64,000 bases of DNA from an uncultured Alphaproteobacteria bacterium (GCA_902597015.1 CACJWQ010000001.1:68520-132519); one strand, 5' to 3'; numbered from the stretch's first letter, positions 36,227 through 47,030 are shown. Program-made: numbers and translations. The notes: generated from the sequence alone by a model not told the origin.

Positions 36227-37648
36227 GTGTTTTCAAAAAAAAATTTTGTTTTTTTATTAATTTTCCTATTTCCAATAAACTTATTTGCCAATCAGTTTGA
36301 AAAAAATATAGAAAAACTCGGACTTACACTTTCTGGCCATTATATTAACGACACAATGAAAAATGAGAATGGTAAATATGTTTTGCCAAGCAACTCATGG
36401 TTTAGAAAACATATTAGTAATGATCTTCGGGTTTTTTATAAAACAGGATCTGGATATGGAGACTGGGATGGTAATGGAAAGCTTGACTACGTTGGTTTTG
36501 GGGCTGGTGTAGCTTGCCAAAGTGGAGGCAAATTAAAAGAAGGAAGAGTTGGTTGTGAAAACATTAACTCAATATATAATCCAATACTTCCCTTTTCAGT
36601 AAACGAAACTTTTAATTTTTCAAAAATGAGAACTGTTTTTGATTATAATAACACTGAAAAAAATGGGTTTGCATCAAATGTTCAAAGAATAATCATTGAA
36701 GATTTTAATGGTGACGGAATAGACGATATTTTTGTTCCTAATGCATCAGTTGCTTTAAACAATGGTAAATTTACTTACAAAGCAATTAACCATGTATTCA
36801 TATCAACAGGTCCAAATAAATGGAAACAATCTAAGCACACAGGACATTTAGTTGATAAAAAAACAGCAACTTACCTAGGCTTTTCTCACGGTTCTGATGC
36901 AGGCGATATTGATAATGACGGAGATGTTGATGTAGTAACAACCGACTTTTCAGGCGCTATATGTCATTTTAATGATGGAAAAGGAAACTTCAAAGCGAAG
37001 AAATGTACAGGTAACACAACTTTCACTGTAACTTTGGGAGATTTTAATAATGATGGAAATTTAGATATGGTTACTGGAAACGCACACTACAATCAAGTGT
37101 ATAGAAAATATTCTCAACAAGGAAATGTTGTAAAAGAAACCCCTAAATCACATAACATATCTCTTTATCATGGAAATGGGAAAGGAAAGTTTAAGAAAAT
37201 ACAAACATTAGAACCAGCCAAGGTAAAAAAATTTATTTTGTCAGAGGTACCAGAAATGACATCTTTTGATTTTGATAATGATGGAGACCTTGATGTAATT
37301 AGTTCGGTTGTAGGAATGTATTACTCTGGCTCAGCTTGGGTTGTATATGAAAACAAAAATGGCAAGCTAGAGTTGGTCGATGTAAATATTATACTGCCCC
37401 CACTTGATGAATGGCAAGACCCTAAAATATGGGGCCAAATGGTCCAAACAGAGACAACTGAATGGAATACATATTGTAATAAAAGCATATTAATCGATGT
37501 TAATAGTGACGGCTTAATGGATGCATTATGCTCTAATGTTGCCCATGATTTTAAAAGTGCTAATTTGTTTCTTCTCAATAAAGGCAATATGCAGTTCGAT
37601 GTTTTAAAACCTGATCAAGTTAATAGATGGGTAGACTGGTTGGAATAA
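36227..37648 (+). CDS. Secreted FG-GAP/VCBS repeat protein
   Basis: A 473-residue protein with a GTG start and a signal peptide (FVFLLIFLFPINLFA|NQ). The mature protein holds at least six calcium-binding-type acidic repeats: DWDGNGKLDYVGFG, DFNGDGIDDIFVPN, DIDNDGDVDVVTTD, DFNNDGNLDMVTGN, DFDNDGDLDVISSV and DVNSDGLMDALCSN, spread from about residue 82 to 445. This pattern predicts an FG-GAP/integrin-like beta-propeller. Binding partner and role are unknown; surface or periplasmic adhesion, or polysaccharide/protein binding, is possible. It interrupts the usually adjacent rho and mnmE. Confidence 0.85.
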   Translation: MFSKKNFVFLLIFLFPINLFANQFEKNIEKLGLTLSGHYINDTMKNENGKYVLPSNSWFRKHISNDLRVFYKTGSGYGDWDGNGKLDYVGFGAGVACQSGGKLKEGRVGCENINSIYNPILPFSVNETFNFSKMRTVFDYNNTEKNGFASNVQRIIIEDFNGDGIDDIFVPNASVALNNGKFTYKAINHVFISTGPNKWKQSKHTGHLVDKKTATYLGFSHGSDAGDIDNDGDVDVVTTDFSGAICHFNDGKGNFKAKKCTGNTTFTVTLGDFNNDGNLDMVTGNAHYNQVYRKYSQQGNVVKETPKSHNISLYHGNGKGKFKKIQTLEPAKVKKFILSEVPEMTSFDFDNDGDLDVISSVVGMYYSGSAWVVYENKNGKLELVDVNIILPPLDEWQDPKIWGQMVQTETTEWNTYCNKSILIDVNSDGLMDALCSNVAHDFKSANLFLLNKGNMQFDVLKPDQVNRWVDWLE

Positions 37649-37722
37649 AAATTAAATTATAAAAGACGCAACTTTAATATTTTTTATTTACATAATTCTG
37701 TCTTGGGTTTAATTCCCAAAAA

Positions 37723-39009
37723 ATGAAAGCATCCAAAGAGACAATTTTTGCTCTTTCTACGCAAAGAGGTAAATCAGGTATAGCTGTTTTTAGGGTTTCG
37801 GGAAAAGACTCTCATACAATAATTAAATCAATATCTTCTAAAAAAAAATTTAAAACAAACTTTGCTACATTAAACGATTTATTAGACGGAAAGAGTATTG
37901 TAGATCAAACAATCACAACTTTTTTTAAATCACCAAAAAGCTATACAGGAGAGGACATGGTGGAAATATCTTGTCATGGAAGTATTTCTGTAATTAACAA
38001 AATAACTAAAACCCTATTAAAAAAACACATCAGACTTGCTGAGCCTGGAGAGTTTACCAAAAGAGCTCTAATGAATGATAAGCTTAGTGTTTTAGAAGCT
38101 GAAACAATTAATGATTTAGTTAATGCAGAAACTGAAAATCAAAGAAAGACAGCCATTGGTAATTTAAGTGGAAATTTAGATAAATTAGTTAATGAAATAT
38201 CAAATAAACAAAAAAAACTTCTAGCAGACATAGAGGCGATAATTGACTTTGCTGATGAAGACCTTCCTAAAGAAATATATAAAAACATAAGAGAACAAAA
38301 TAAGAACATATACAAACAAATTGAAAATATTATCGAAAGATCAACTTTATCTAGACAAATTCATGATGGTTTTACAATAACTATTATTGGAAAGCCAAAC
38401 ACAGGAAAGTCTTCCTTTATTAATTATATTAATAATAAGGAGGTTTCTATAGTTACTAATATACCAGGAACTACAACAGATTTAGTAAGCTCTACGCTAG
38501 ATATAAAAGGCGATAAATACACATTTATTGATACGGCTGGAATAAGAAAATATAAGAATTTAATTGAAAAAATAGGTATTGAAAGATCCTTAGAGAGTGC
38601 TGAAAAGTCTGATTTAAATATAGTTTTTCTCAAAAACAATGAAAAGAAAAACTACAGTAAAATCAAATCAAAAATATTTGTTAAATCAAAATATGATACA
38701 AATAAAAAGAAAATTAGAGGAGTACATAGTATTTCATCAGTATCTGGTTATGGAATTGAGCCTCTTCTAAAGACAATATCTTCAAAATTAAAGAAAAAAC
38801 CAATTTCTGGACCAGTCTTTTCACGTGAAAGACATATGGAAAGCCTAAAGAAATCCCTTGTACTACTTAAAAATTTAGATTTAAAAGAAATAGATATTGC
38901 TGCTGAAAAAGTTAGAAGGTCAATTATATATATTGATGGAATTAATCAAAAATTTGATATTGAGAAAATTTTAGATATAATATTTAGTGATTTTTGTATA
39001 GGTAAGTAA
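37723..39009 (+). CDS. mnmE: tRNA modification GTPase MnmE
   Basis: A 428-residue GTPase. N-terminal folate-binding domain (ETIFALSTQRGKSGIAVFRVSG; YTGEDMVEISCHGS), helical domain, inserted G domain (G1 IIGKPNTGKSS near 223, G3 DTAG near 270, G4-like KSKYD near 325) and the essential C-terminal CIGK with the catalytic Cys. With MnmG it makes 5-carboxymethylaminomethyl- or related modifications on the wobble uridine of tRNAs. A small hairpin (TTGGG/CCCAA, 37703-37719) sits over the expected ribosome-binding region. A parS-like palindrome lies inside the gene near its end. Confidence 0.97.
   Translation: MKASKETIFALSTQRGKSGIAVFRVSGKDSHTIIKSISSKKKFKTNFATLNDLLDGKSIVDQTITTFFKSPKSYTGEDMVEISCHGSISVINKITKTLLKKHIRLAEPGEFTKRALMNDKLSVLEAETINDLVNAETENQRKTAIGNLSGNLDKLVNEISNKQKKLLADIEAIIDFADEDLPKEIYKNIREQNKNIYKQIENIIERSTLSRQIHDGFTITIIGKPNTGKSSFINYINNKEVSIVTNIPGTTTDLVSSTLDIKGDKYTFIDTAGIRKYKNLIEKIGIERSLESAEKSDLNIVFLKNNEKKNYSKIKSKIFVKSKYDTNKKKIRGVHSISSVSGYGIEPLLKTISSKLKKKPISGPVFSRERHMESLKKSLVLLKNLDLKEIDIAAEKVRRSIIYIDGINQKFDIEKILDIIFSDFCIGK
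38818..38831. promoter_or_regulatory. parS-like ParB-binding site 1 (inside mnmE)
   Basis: The 14-mer TTTTCACGTGAAAG matches the parS consensus GTTTCACGTGAAAC at 12 of 14 positions, including the entire 12-bp core TTTCACGTGAAA. It lies within the mnmE reading frame about 3.4 kb upstream of parB. Chromosomal parS sites commonly lie in or between genes close to oriC and parAB. It could be chance, but a second copy occurs 190 bp away. Confidence 0.75.
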
Positions 39010-39022
39010 TTTCACGTGAAAA
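39009..39022. promoter_or_regulatory. parS-like ParB-binding site 2 (mnmE-mnmG junction)
   Basis: The 14-mer ATTTCACGTGAAAA keeps the full core TTTCACGTGAAA and differs from parS only at the two outermost bases. It begins at the last base of the mnmE stop codon and ends 6 bp before the mnmG ATG. With site 1 it makes a pair spaced 191 bp, as expected for a ParB nucleation region. Confidence 0.8.
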
Positions 39023-39027
39023 GAGAC

Positions 39028-40893
39028 ATGGACAATAAATTTGATGTAATTGTAATTGGTGGGGGGCATGCAGGCGTAGAAGCAGCATGCTCATCTGCAA
39101 GAAACGGATCAAAAACAGCTTTAATTACTCATAAAGTTGATAAAATAGGAGAAATGTCATGCAATCCTGCAATTGGAGGCCTTGGAAAAGGGCATCTTGT
39201 AAAGGAAATAGATGCTTTAGATGGAATTATGGCCAAAGCTACAGACAGATCTTGTATACAATTTAGAATGTTAAACTCGAGCAGAGGTGCTGCTGTAAGA
39301 GGGCCAAGGGCACAAACAGACCGTATTTTATATAAAAATGCCATAAATGAGATTGTATCTGAGCAAAAAAATCTTCAAATTATTGAAGGGTCAGTAGAAG
39401 ATTTAATTGTTTCAAAAAATCAGGTATTAGGAGTTCTTTTAGGTGATAACAAAAAGATATCATCCAAATCTGTGGTTTTAACTACAGGAACTTTCTTACA
39501 AGGGCTAATAAGAATAGGTTCTGAAAAGCAAGAAGCTGGAAGAGTTGGTGATAAGCCCTCAATAAAGCTTGCAAAAAGGCTTAAAGAGCTAAAGTTTTCA
39601 ATAGGCAGATTGAAAACAGGAACACCACCAAGATTACTTAAAAAAACTATAAATTTCAATAACTTAGATGAACAACACCCAGATAAAAAACCCATTCCAT
39701 TTTCTTTTATCAACAGAGATATCCACATTCCTCAAATATCTTGTTTTATTACTCATACTAATAAAAATACTCATGAAATAATTGCAAAGAACCTGAACCT
39801 ATCACCAATGTATTCAGGAGAAATACAATCAATGGGAGCTAGGTATTGCCCATCTATTGAAGATAAAATTCATAAATTCAAAAATAAGTCATCTCATCAG
39901 ATATTTCTTGAGCCAGAAGGATTAGATAGTGATTTAATATACCCAAACGGAATATCTTCTTCGCTTCCAACCGAAATTCAAGAGCAGTTTGTTAAAACAA
40001 TTAAAGGGTTAGAGAATGTTACAATTACACAGCCCGCTTATGCAATTGAATATGATTTTGTTGATCCACAAGAACTTACACATACACTTGAAACAAAGAA
40101 AATTAAAAATTTATTTTTTGCGGGGCAGATAAATGGAACAACCGGATACGAAGAAGCAGCTGCACAAGGTATAATGGCTGGGATAAATGCATCACTTAAG
40201 ACAAGATCAAACAAAGAATTTATAATACCTAGGTCTTCAGGATACATTGGTGTTTTGATAGATGATTTAGTTACAAAAGGAACTAAAGAGCCATACAGAA
40301 TGTTTACCTCAAGATCAGAATACAGACTATTGCTTAGAGCTGATAATGCAGATTTAAGACTTACACCGCTTGGAATTGATATAGGCTGTGTTGATATACA
40401 TAGGCAAAGAGAGTTTGAAAAAAAATCCAGCAGAATAAAAGAGGGTTTTAATTTTGTTAAAGCTCAAAAATTTTCACCAGACGCACTCCTTAAAAAAGGA
40501 ATAAAAATAAACAAAGATGGAAAGAAAAGAAACATTATAGATCTTTTGTCATTTTCTAACATTACAACCCATAAGCTTAAAAAAATACTTCCTGAATTAA
40601 GTGATTTAGAAGACGATGTAATAGAACAAATAGAAATTGAAGCTAAATATGCAGGCTATCTTGATAGACAAAGAATGGATATACAAGATTTTGAAAAAGA
40701 AGAAAATTTAAAAATTCCTAAATCAACCAACTATAAATTAGTTGGAAGCCTGTCTAATGAGATAGTTGAAAAATTATCAAAAATTAAACCACCTACGCTA
40801 GGTGCAGCTTCAAGAATATCAGGAGTAACGCCAGCAGCGACTATAGCCTTGCTCAGATATATTAAAAAAAATAAAAACAAAAAAGCAGCATAA
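39028..40893 (+). CDS. mnmG: tRNA uridine 5-carboxymethylaminomethyl modification enzyme MnmG
   Basis: A 621-residue FAD/NAD-dependent partner of MnmE. N-terminal FAD-binding motif [19 protein letters not shown], then [24 protein letters not shown] and [19 protein letters not shown] near 80-100, [11 protein letters not shown] near 195, and the C-terminal helical domain with [18 protein letters not shown]. The ATG at 39028 was chosen; a GTG at 39016 would add four residues and would lie inside the parS-like palindrome. Length fits the family. Confidence 0.97.
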   Translation: MDNKFDVIVIGGGHAGVEAACSSARNGSKTALITHKVDKIGEMSCNPAIGGLGKGHLVKEIDALDGIMAKATDRSCIQFRMLNSSRGAAVRGPRAQTDRILYKNAINEIVSEQKNLQIIEGSVEDLIVSKNQVLGVLLGDNKKISSKSVVLTTGTFLQGLIRIGSEKQEAGRVGDKPSIKLAKRLKELKFSIGRLKTGTPPRLLKKTINFNNLDEQHPDKKPIPFSFINRDIHIPQISCFITHTNKNTHEIIAKNLNLSPMYSGEIQSMGARYCPSIEDKIHKFKNKSSHQIFLEPEGLDSDLIYPNGISSSLPTEIQEQFVKTIKGLENVTITQPAYAIEYDFVDPQELTHTLETKKIKNLFFAGQINGTTGYEEAAAQGIMAGINASLKTRSNKEFIIPRSSGYIGVLIDDLVTKGTKEPYRMFTSRSEYRLLLRADNADLRLTPLGIDIGCVDIHRQREFEKKSSRIKEGFNFVKAQKFSPDALLKKGIKINKDGKKRNIIDLLSFSNITTHKLKKILPELSDLEDDVIEQIEIEAKYAGYLDRQRMDIQDFEKEENLKIPKSTNYKLVGSLSNEIVEKLSKIKPPTLGAASRISGVTPAATIALLRYIKKNKNKKAA

Positions 40894-40894
40894 T

Positions 40895-41500
40895 TTGGAT
40901 AAAAGCTCTGTAATAAAAAAATATAATCTCAGCAAAAAGCAAATAGATTTAATAGATAACTACATATTGAAACTAAAAAAAAGCAACCAAATACACAATT
41001 TAGTAGGCCCTTCCACAATTGATATTGCATGGGATAGACATATTAATGATTCGTTACAATTATCTGAGTTTATGTTGAAAAAAAATGCGTCAATAATAGA
41101 TTTTGGCACTGGCGCAGGTTTGCCAGGGGTGATCTTAAATATTTTTGGTTATACAAATATTTTATTAATCGACTCAAAAATGAAAAAAATAAACTTTATT
41201 AAAGAATTTGCACAGGATCAGAACTTAGAAATTAAGACTATTTGTACAAGGGTTGAAAAAATCAAAAATCAAAAATTTGACTTCATTATTTGTCGAGCTT
41301 TTGCTCCACTATTAAAACTATTGGATTATTCACGTTTTTTTTATAAAAAAAATACATCACTGCTTTTTCTAAAAGGAAGAAGTGTTAAGAAAGAAATACA
41401 TGATGCAAAAAAATCCTTTAGCTTTGAATATGATCTTTATCCAAGTCAAAGTGAGGGTGATGGATATGTGTTAAAAATAAATAAATATAAAAAACTGTGA
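40895..41500 (+). CDS. rsmG: 16S rRNA (guanine527-N7)-methyltransferase
   Basis: A 201-residue SAM-dependent methyltransferase. Motifs: NQIHNLVGPST and WDRHINDSLQL near residues 35-55, SAM-binding IIDFGTGAGLPGVILNIF near 68, and ICRAFAPLLKLLDYS near 132. Translation starts at a TTG two bases after the mnmG stop; it overlaps parA by 4 bp. Normal length. Part of the canonical mnmE-mnmG-rsmG-parA-parB run. Confidence 0.95.
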   Translation: MDKSSVIKKYNLSKKQIDLIDNYILKLKKSNQIHNLVGPSTIDIAWDRHINDSLQLSEFMLKKNASIIDFGTGAGLPGVILNIFGYTNILLIDSKMKKINFIKEFAQDQNLEIKTICTRVEKIKNQKFDFIICRAFAPLLKLLDYSRFFYKKNTSLLFLKGRSVKKEIHDAKKSFSFEYDLYPSQSEGDGYVLKINKYKKL

Positions 41501-42270
41501 AAAAAATTATCTCTGTATCAAACCAAAAAGGCGGTGTTGGCAAAACAACAACCACTATAAATCTAGCCACTTCATTAGCTGCAGTGAAAAAAAACGTTTT
41601 AATTGTAGATGCCGACCCACAAGGTAATGCGAGTACTGGGTTAGGGGTTTCTTATGATGAAAGAAAACCGTCAATTTATGAAATGATTCATGAAAAGAAA
41701 CTTTTAAGAGAGGGTATAAAAGAAACATTAATTCCTGGCCTCAAAATAATTGGAGCAAACACAGATTTAGCTGCAGCGGAGGTAGAGCTTACAAATTTTG
41801 AAAACAGAGAATATGTCTTTAAATCAATATTTGCGGAGATTGATAATTTTGATTTTATTTTTGTAGATTGTCCTCCAGCACTTGGCTTACTAACAATTAA
41901 TTCACTAGTTGCATCTAATACCACATTAATACCTCTTCAGTCTGAGTTTTTTGCTCTTGAGGGCCTTTCATCGTTAATGCAAACAATTAAATTAATTCGA
42001 CAAAATTTTAATAAGGATTTAAAAATTGAAGGAATATTATTGACAATGTTAGATAAAAGAAATTCATTAAGCTCATTAGTGGAAAAAGATGTAAGGCAGC
42101 ATTTTGGTAATCAAGTATACAAAACAACTATTCCAAGAAATGTTAAAATATCTGAGGCTCCAAGTCATGGCAAACCAGCGCTTGTATACGATACACAAGC
42201 CGCAGGTGCTTTAGCCTATATTGAGCTTGCAAAAGAAGTGATTTTAAATCAAAATAAAAATTATGAATAA
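41497..42270 (+). CDS. parA: Chromosome partitioning ATPase ParA
   Basis: A 257-residue Walker-type ATPase. Deviant Walker A SNQKGGVGKTTTTINLAT at the N terminus, IVDADPQGNASTGLG near 37, Walker B FIFVDCPPALGLLTIN near 118. It forms ATP-dependent gradients on the nucleoid that move ParB-parS complexes. GTG start overlapping rsmG by 4 bp, and overlapping parB by 8 bp. Confidence 0.97.
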   Translation: MKKIISVSNQKGGVGKTTTTINLATSLAAVKKNVLIVDADPQGNASTGLGVSYDERKPSIYEMIHEKKLLREGIKETLIPGLKIIGANTDLAAAEVELTNFENREYVFKSIFAEIDNFDFIFVDCPPALGLLTINSLVASNTTLIPLQSEFFALEGLSSLMQTIKLIRQNFNKDLKIEGILLTMLDKRNSLSSLVEKDVRQHFGNQVYKTTIPRNVKISEAPSHGKPALVYDTQAAGALAYIELAKEVILNQNKNYE

Positions 42271-43102
42271 AGAAAATAAACTAGGCATGGGCTTAGGCGC
42301 TCTTTTATCAACACCTAACAATAACTATGCAGATGGGAGTGAAATTCAAAAAATTAATATTTCTCAAATAGTACCAAACCCCTTACAACCAAGAAAAAAT
42401 TTTAAGGATGAAGAGTTAAAAGAGCTTTCATCTTCAATTAAAAACCAAGGACTAATTCAACCAATAATTGTAAAGCGGACTGATGATAATCAATTTCAAA
42501 TTATCGCTGGAGAAAGAAGGTGGAGAGCATGCCAGCTGAATGGAATGCATGAAGTAGATTGTGTTATTAAAAATCTTGATGATACCAATGTTTTGGAAGC
42601 AGCATTAATTGAAAATATTCAAAGAGAGGATTTAAATGTTATTGAAGAAGCTAACGCATATAAGGGATTGGTTGAAATAAAAGGTATTAACAACGAAACT
42701 CTTGCTAAACTGATTGGGAAAAGCCCAAGCCATATTTCAAATATTTTACGCCTTCTAGAGCTTGATAAAAAAATACAACAAATGGTAATAAGTGGGGATT
42801 TGTCTATGGGCCATGCTCGAGCACTTATTGGTGTTCCTGATGCAATTAATAAAGCGAATGAAATAATTGAAAAAAAGCTGAGTGTTAGACAGGTAGAAAA
42901 AATAACATCTGAATTTAAAAAAAACAAAATAAAAAAAGGATCAAAGGATCCAAATATATTAGATCTTGAAAAAGAGCTTTCTGATAAAATAGGACTTAAA
43001 ACATCAATACAATTCAACGAAAATGGCTCTTCTGGCTCTTTGACGCTATATTATTCTGACCTTAATCAGTTGGATGATTTAATGAAAAGACTTAAGAAAT
43101 AG
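42263..43102 (+). CDS. parB: Chromosome partitioning protein ParB
   Basis: A 279-residue CTP-dependent DNA clamp. N-terminal MGLGALLS motif (ParA-stimulating region), NPLQPRKNFKDEELKELSSSIKNQGLIQPI near 38-65, the CTP-binding GERRWRAC near 87, ENIQREDLN near 118, and the helix-turn-helix ETLAKLIGKSPSHISNILRLLEL near 145; a C-terminal dimerisation domain follows. It should bind the two parS-like sites at 38818 and 39009. Its 3' end overlaps the convergent holA by 11 bp. Confidence 0.97.
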   Translation: MNKENKLGMGLGALLSTPNNNYADGSEIQKINISQIVPNPLQPRKNFKDEELKELSSSIKNQGLIQPIIVKRTDDNQFQIIAGERRWRACQLNGMHEVDCVIKNLDDTNVLEAALIENIQREDLNVIEEANAYKGLVEIKGINNETLAKLIGKSPSHISNILRLLELDKKIQQMVISGDLSMGHARALIGVPDAINKANEIIEKKLSVRQVEKITSEFKKNKIKKGSKDPNILDLEKELSDKIGLKTSIQFNENGSSGSLTLYYSDLNQLDDLMKRLKK

Positions 43103-44030
43103 TAATTTTCTTAATACTTAAAAGAAATCTTAGACCAGAAATTAAAGATAAATTATTATCTTTACGAAGAGATTTTTCAGTTGAAGACAACAGATTTAAA
43201 AGAGACTTTTTCTTCTTAGATGTATATTTTCTATAAAATTCAATCAAAAATTTTTTCTCTCTGAACAAGTAAATTGGAATTTTTTTATTATATTCTTCCT
43301 CATTTTTACAATCAATTATTAATTGGCAATAAAATCTACAATAATAATAAAGCTCATTCACATCTGAAAAAGTAATAATTTTCTCTCTATAATCTTCAAT
43401 TATTTCTTTATTCCTCTTAAGTAAATTAAAAAAAATTTTCTCTTTTCCTGAGTTGTTGGTTGATAACAACTTCCTAACATTAGAAAAGGAAATATCTTTT
43501 TGGTCTAGTTGCATAACTTTATTCAAACTATCTTCAAAAAAAGCGTATTTGTTATCTAGCTTTTCAATTAGGTACCAATATAGATTTTTATCAATTTTTA
43601 ATTTAGTTTTATTTAAAATCTCATTAAATATTTTGGTTTTAGAGCCTTTATCTAATTCATAGCATTCAACTAAATAAGAATTCTTATCTTTTAAAATTAA
43701 ATTTTTTATTTTTTTAATTTTTTGTGAATTTTCTTGGGCAAAGATAAATATATCTTTTTCACTTCGAATTTTGTCTAAGGTTTTTTCTCCCAATCCATTA
43801 CAATTTTCCACTAAAAATAATTTTGTATCTTCAAACAACCCACCCCCATTAGCAAAACTATCAATAGTATTTATTTTTGTTAGTGAAATGTCATGTTTTT
43901 TTTTATATTCTTCAATAATTTTAGACTTTATTTTTTCAATTAAAGTCGTCTCATTTCCACTTATAAAATATATTTTATTAGACGTGTTTAGATCTTTGTT
44001 TAATAATATACTAAGCGGGTCTAGCTTCAT
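43092..44030 (-). CDS. holA: DNA polymerase III delta subunit
   Basis: A 312-residue clamp-loader subunit. N-terminal IYFISGNETTLIEKIKSKI near residue 20 and FLVENCNGLGEKTLDKI match HolA; helical C-terminal collar domain ends GLRFLLSIKKI. Sequence is diverged and Lys-rich but length and position (3' of lptE and leuS) fit the alphaproteobacterial order leuS-lptE-holA-parB. It opens the beta sliding clamp. It overlaps lptE by 4 bp. Confidence 0.88.
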   Translation of the reverse strand: MKLDPLSILLNKDLNTSNKIYFISGNETTLIEKIKSKIIEEYKKKHDISLTKINTIDSFANGGGLFEDTKLFLVENCNGLGEKTLDKIRSEKDIFIFAQENSQKIKKIKNLILKDKNSYLVECYELDKGSKTKIFNEILNKTKLKIDKNLYWYLIEKLDNKYAFFEDSLNKVMQLDQKDISFSNVRKLLSTNNSGKEKIFFNLLKRNKEIIEDYREKIITFSDVNELYYYCRFYCQLIIDCKNEEEYNKKIPIYLFREKKFLIEFYRKYTSKKKKSLLNLLSSTEKSLRKDNNLSLISGLRFLLSIKKITIS

Positions 44031-44518
44031 TGACAGCTATTTATATCAACAGTTCTTAAGCTAGATATAAACTGGTTAAAGTTATCATTAATAGCTAATT
44101 CATATTTTTTATCTATAGAGAAGTCCGTTCCATAATCATATCCAGCAGATTTTGGAATTATTGAAAAAGATGAAAGTATTTTTTTTTCAAATGTAACGCA
44201 GTTTTCCTTTTTTGATACCAATTTGTAAAAGAATCTTAACTCATACATAAGATTCGAAGCTGCTTGATTTGATTCTACAGATTTTTTAGTTTTTTTCTCT
44301 TCTATATTAACTAAAAGATCAAAATGATGATTTTTATTATTTCCAAAAAAAACTGGAACATAAGAATTGATATAAACTAATTCTAAACCAGTAACATTAA
44401 CAATCACCTTTTCATAAAGAGGGTTTATAAGATTTTTTTCATCTTCGTAAACAAAATCAATTTGAGCACATGAGTTAATAATAAAAGTTAGAAGAATAAT
44501 AAATATCCTAGACATCAA
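44027..44518 (-). CDS. lptE: LPS-assembly lipoprotein LptE-like
   Basis: A 163-residue lipoprotein with signal segment and lipobox INSC (Cys17). The mature part has alternating strands and helices without a strongly recognisable motif, but the slot between leuS and holA is the lptE slot throughout proteobacteria. LptE plugs the LptD barrel and helps place lipopolysaccharide in the outer leaflet. The call leans on synteny and size; overlaps of 4 bp on both sides support co-translation. Confidence 0.72.
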   Translation of the reverse strand: MMSRIFIILLTFIINSCAQIDFVYEDEKNLINPLYEKVIVNVTGLELVYINSYVPVFFGNNKNHHFDLLVNIEEKKTKKSVESNQAASNLMYELRFFYKLVSKKENCVTFEKKILSSFSIIPKSAGYDYGTDFSIDKKYELAINDNFNQFISSLRTVDINSCQ

Positions 44519-47028
44519 ATAACCAAGTTTACAATTTTACCCGGAACATATATTTCTCTTAATATATTCTTTCCAATTAGATTTTTTTTAATTTTTTCAC
44601 TATTTTTTACGAGAGATAAAATTTCTTTTTCTGACATTTCTTCATCAATCACAATAACATCCTTTGTTTTACCATTAATTTGTATAGCGATTTTTAATTT
44701 ATTTTTTTTCTTTATATTTTCTTTGACCCATGTTTCATTGATACATAAATTGCTATTTTCAAGATTTGACCAAATTTCTTCACTTATGTGAGGTACAAAT
44801 GGTTGTAAAATAATCGATAATTTTTTTAATGACCATTTTAAATCTTTTTTTGATAGTCTGTCGTTATTCAAAGCTTCATTAAGAATATTTACAAATTCAT
44901 AAATTTTAGCAACTGATTTATTAAATTGAAACAACTCAATATTTTCTGACACTTGATTAGTAATTTCTTTCAAATCTTCTATTATATCTCTACTGTCTTT
45001 TTGATTATTTGATTTGTAGTTGATAAATCTATCTATCAATTCGTACAATTTGTTTATAAATTTATATGAAGCAGCAATGCCCGTTTCGGTCCATTGGAGA
45101 TCTCTTTCTGGGGGGCTATCAGATAACATAAACCACCTTGCTGTATCAGCTCCGTATAAATCAATTATATCACTCGGATCAACAACATTTTTTTTTGACT
45201 TGCTCATTTTTTCAACTTTTCCGGTTTCTACACTTAAACCATTTTTATCTTTTAATGTTTCTTCAAGCTTCTCAATATCTTTTGGTTCTACCCATTCACC
45301 ATTTTTGTTTTTATATGTAATATGAGTTACCATCCCTTGTGTAAACAGCCCCTTAAAAGGTTCGTTCAGTTTAAAGTAACCTAAATCTCTTAAGGCTTTA
45401 GTAAAAAACCTTGAATATAAAAGATGTAGAATAGCATGTTCAACCCCACCAATATATTGATCTACAGGTAGCCAATAATCAACGTCAGACTTATCGAAAG
45501 GCTTATCTAGTCTTGCATTACAATATCTAAAATAATACCAGGATGACTCAAAAAAAGTGTCAAATGTATCTGTTTCTCTATAAGCTTTCATTCCTGTTTT
45601 TGAGCATACAGTCTCTTTCCAGCCTGAAATATTATTTAAAGCACTTGATGATTCATTAAACTTTTTGATGTCGGGAAGCCTAACTGGCAACTCTTCATCT
45701 TCAACAGGTAATATTTTTCCATCTTCTCTATAAATTATAGGTATAGGACAACCCCAAAACCTTTGTCTCGAAATTCCCCAGTCCCTTAATTTAAAATTTA
45801 TTTTTTTTCTTCCAATTTTTTTATTCTCAATTTCAATAATGATTTTATTTTTAGCATTACTAACATCTAATCCATTTAGAAATTCAGAATTAATTATCGT
45901 TCCATCGTCTGTAAATGCCTCATTGCCAATTTTGAAATCATTCTCTTTTAAATCGTATGGTTGTACAACAGGTATTACATCAAGATTGTATTCTTTAGCA
46001 AAATCTAAATCTCTTTGATCATGTGCTGGGCAACCAAAAATTGCCCCAAGCCCATATTCTTGTAAAACAAAATTAGCCACAAATACTGGTATTTTTTTTT
46101 CTTTAATGAATGGGTGATTGGCCAACAAACCTGTATCAAACCCCTTTTTATCTTTATCAGGGTTTATACCTTTACAATCTTCTATAAATCTTTTTAGTTT
46201 GTTATTATTTCTAGAGGCTTCTAAAACTAACTCATGCTCTGTAGATAAGGCTAAAAAAGTTGCTCCAAAAATTGTATCAGGCCTAGTAGTAAAAATTTTA
46301 ACTTTTTTATCACTTTGTGCAATTTTAAAATCTATCTCTGCCCCTATAGATCTGCCAATCCAATTTGACTGCATAACCTTTACTTTGTTTGGCCAGTCCT
46401 TTAAATTATCCAAATCTTTTAAAAGCTCATCTGAGTACTTACTAATTTTTAAAAACCATTGAGACAGTTTCTTTTTTTCAACCAAAGCACCAGATCTCCA
46501 CCCCCGTCCATCAATTACTTGTTCGTTTGCTAATACCGTTTTATCAACAGGATCCCAATTTACCTCTGCCTCTTTTTTATAAGCAAGGCCAGCTTTAAAC
46601 ATATCAATGAAAAATTTTTGCTCATGTTTATAGTACTCAGGATGGCAAGTAGCAATTTCTCTTGTCCAATCTAAAGATAAACCCATTTGTAATAATTGAT
46701 CTTTCATTGTTTTTATATTTTTATAAGTCCAGTCTTCAGGGTGTTTATTTTCTGTTAATGCAGCATTTTCTGCAGGAAGACCAAACGCATCCCAACCCAT
46801 CGGGTGTAGCACATTAAACCCCTTCATCCTTTTATACCTCGCAACAACATCGCCTAATGTATAGTTTCTTACATGCCCCATATGAATTTTTCCAGATGGG
46901 TAAGGAAACATTTCTAAAACATAATATTTTTTTTTATTAGTTTCTTTTGATGTTTGAAATACCTCATTATCGGACCAGACTTGCTGCCATTTTTTTTCAA
47001 CTACTTTATGATTGTATCTAGATGACAC
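44515..47028 (-). CDS. leuS: Leucyl-tRNA synthetase
   Basis: An 837-residue class I synthetase. HIGH motif as [16 protein letters not shown] near residue 45, inserted CP1 editing domain around 225-420 ([17 protein letters not shown]), WGCPIPI zinc/insert region near 428, KMSKS as [16 protein letters not shown] near 600, then the anticodon-binding helical domain. It charges tRNA-Leu in the cytoplasm. It is the first gene of leuS-lptE-holA and lies two bases after the DUF3576 lipoprotein gene. Confidence 0.98.
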   Translation of the reverse strand: MSSRYNHKVVEKKWQQVWSDNEVFQTSKETNKKKYYVLEMFPYPSGKIHMGHVRNYTLGDVVARYKRMKGFNVLHPMGWDAFGLPAENAALTENKHPEDWTYKNIKTMKDQLLQMGLSLDWTREIATCHPEYYKHEQKFFIDMFKAGLAYKKEAEVNWDPVDKTVLANEQVIDGRGWRSGALVEKKKLSQWFLKISKYSDELLKDLDNLKDWPNKVKVMQSNWIGRSIGAEIDFKIAQSDKKVKIFTTRPDTIFGATFLALSTEHELVLEASRNNNKLKRFIEDCKGINPDKDKKGFDTGLLANHPFIKEKKIPVFVANFVLQEYGLGAIFGCPAHDQRDLDFAKEYNLDVIPVVQPYDLKENDFKIGNEAFTDDGTIINSEFLNGLDVSNAKNKIIIEIENKKIGRKKINFKLRDWGISRQRFWGCPIPIIYREDGKILPVEDEELPVRLPDIKKFNESSSALNNISGWKETVCSKTGMKAYRETDTFDTFFESSWYYFRYCNARLDKPFDKSDVDYWLPVDQYIGGVEHAILHLLYSRFFTKALRDLGYFKLNEPFKGLFTQGMVTHITYKNKNGEWVEPKDIEKLEETLKDKNGLSVETGKVEKMSKSKKNVVDPSDIIDLYGADTARWFMLSDSPPERDLQWTETGIAASYKFINKLYELIDRFINYKSNNQKDSRDIIEDLKEITNQVSENIELFQFNKSVAKIYEFVNILNEALNNDRLSKKDLKWSLKKLSIILQPFVPHISEEIWSNLENSNLCINETWVKENIKKKNKLKIAIQINGKTKDVIVIDEEMSEKEILSLVKNSEKIKKNLIGKNILREIYVPGKIVNLVI

Positions 47029-47030
47029 TT

